From Catonia carolina (Eukaryota > Arthropoda > Insecta > Hemiptera > Achilidae), in NCBI GenBank assembly GCA_035578175.1, contig JAQMRL010000001.1:188990783-189054782 (forward strand): a stretch of DNA of 64,000 nt. Reading direction: 5' to 3'. Position numbers and translations under genes: made by a program. The first letter of the stretch is position 1. Each line of letters begins with the position of its first letter. Shown here piece after piece: positions 63,818 through 64,000 of this stretch. Under the pieces are notes generated by a model. The model worked only from the letters and a program-made list of their open reading frames with translations, was not told where the DNA came from and made no database searches.

Positions 63818-64000
63818 TTTACTTGCTCTTGCCTATATGAATATAGGAAGGAAACTATTGTTTTCATGTCGATTTTTCGAAATCGAGTTTTCACCGGATC
63901 TACACGTTTTCAGACCCCCTGAACCCAAAAAACATGTTTTTAGCGATTGGTCTGTGTGTGTGTCTCTGTGTGTGTGTGTATACAAAATATCTCAATAACG
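63818..64000 (+). repeat. Repeat B copy 7, runs off the window
   Basis: Starts TTTTTACTTGCTCTTGCCTA and is close to copies 3 and 5. The dinucleotide tract reads TG interrupted by TCTC. It continues to the last base. Confidence 0.9.

Overview
The window looks like an AT-rich insect nuclear genome segment, possibly hemipteran. That placement is my inference from intron-rich insect-type genes, long introns packed with transposons, and tRNA-derived SINE and Tc1/mariner families of insect type; no species is claimed. Three protein genes can be supported, and almost everything else is mobile DNA in various stages of decay.

Gene layout. (1) The 3' part of a 6-phosphofructokinase gene runs on the + strand: exons at 1006-1103 and 8176-8395, then two alternative terminal exons, 11803-11941 and 19668-19806. 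Both terminal exons are 139 nt long, enter in the same phase and carry their own stop codon. The upstream exons lie left of the window. (2) A single-exon FBXL15-like F-box/LRR gene lies on the - strand at 35239-36111. (3) A type-B carboxylesterase gene lies on the - strand from 39641 to at least 60184. Nine exons join in frame, the catalytic triad is present, one intron is GC-AG, and the protein ends in KDEL. The first exon or exons lie beyond the right edge.

Mobile DNA. The first Pfk intron holds a nearly complete but dead CR1-like LINE (about 1670-6490, - strand) in which a coiled coil, an SGNH esterase, an endonuclease and a reverse transcriptase follow one another without an apparent ORF1/ORF2 boundary. 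Three 3'-end fragments of the same family sit elsewhere. Other LINE remnants, several tRNA-related SINE families, pogo-like, mariner-like, piggyBac-like and hAT-like non-autonomous elements are nested in one another, and several have clear TIRs or target duplications. A recurrent repeat of about 0.9-1.1 kb (called B here) carries a (TG)n tract at one fixed internal site in every copy that covers it. A SINE of about 395 bp (called A here) has an (AAC)n tail and, in one copy, a 14-bp target duplication.

The most unusual locus is 37945-38750. An inverted pair of Penelope-like pseudo-LTR fragments, each with a hammerhead-like ribozyme motif, sits inside a degenerate array of GGTAAGTA units, which match a strong 5' splice site. 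The left edge of the window holds a GIY-YIG endonuclease fragment of a Penelope-like element joined to the same pseudo-LTR sequence in inverted orientation, and this ties the two loci together.
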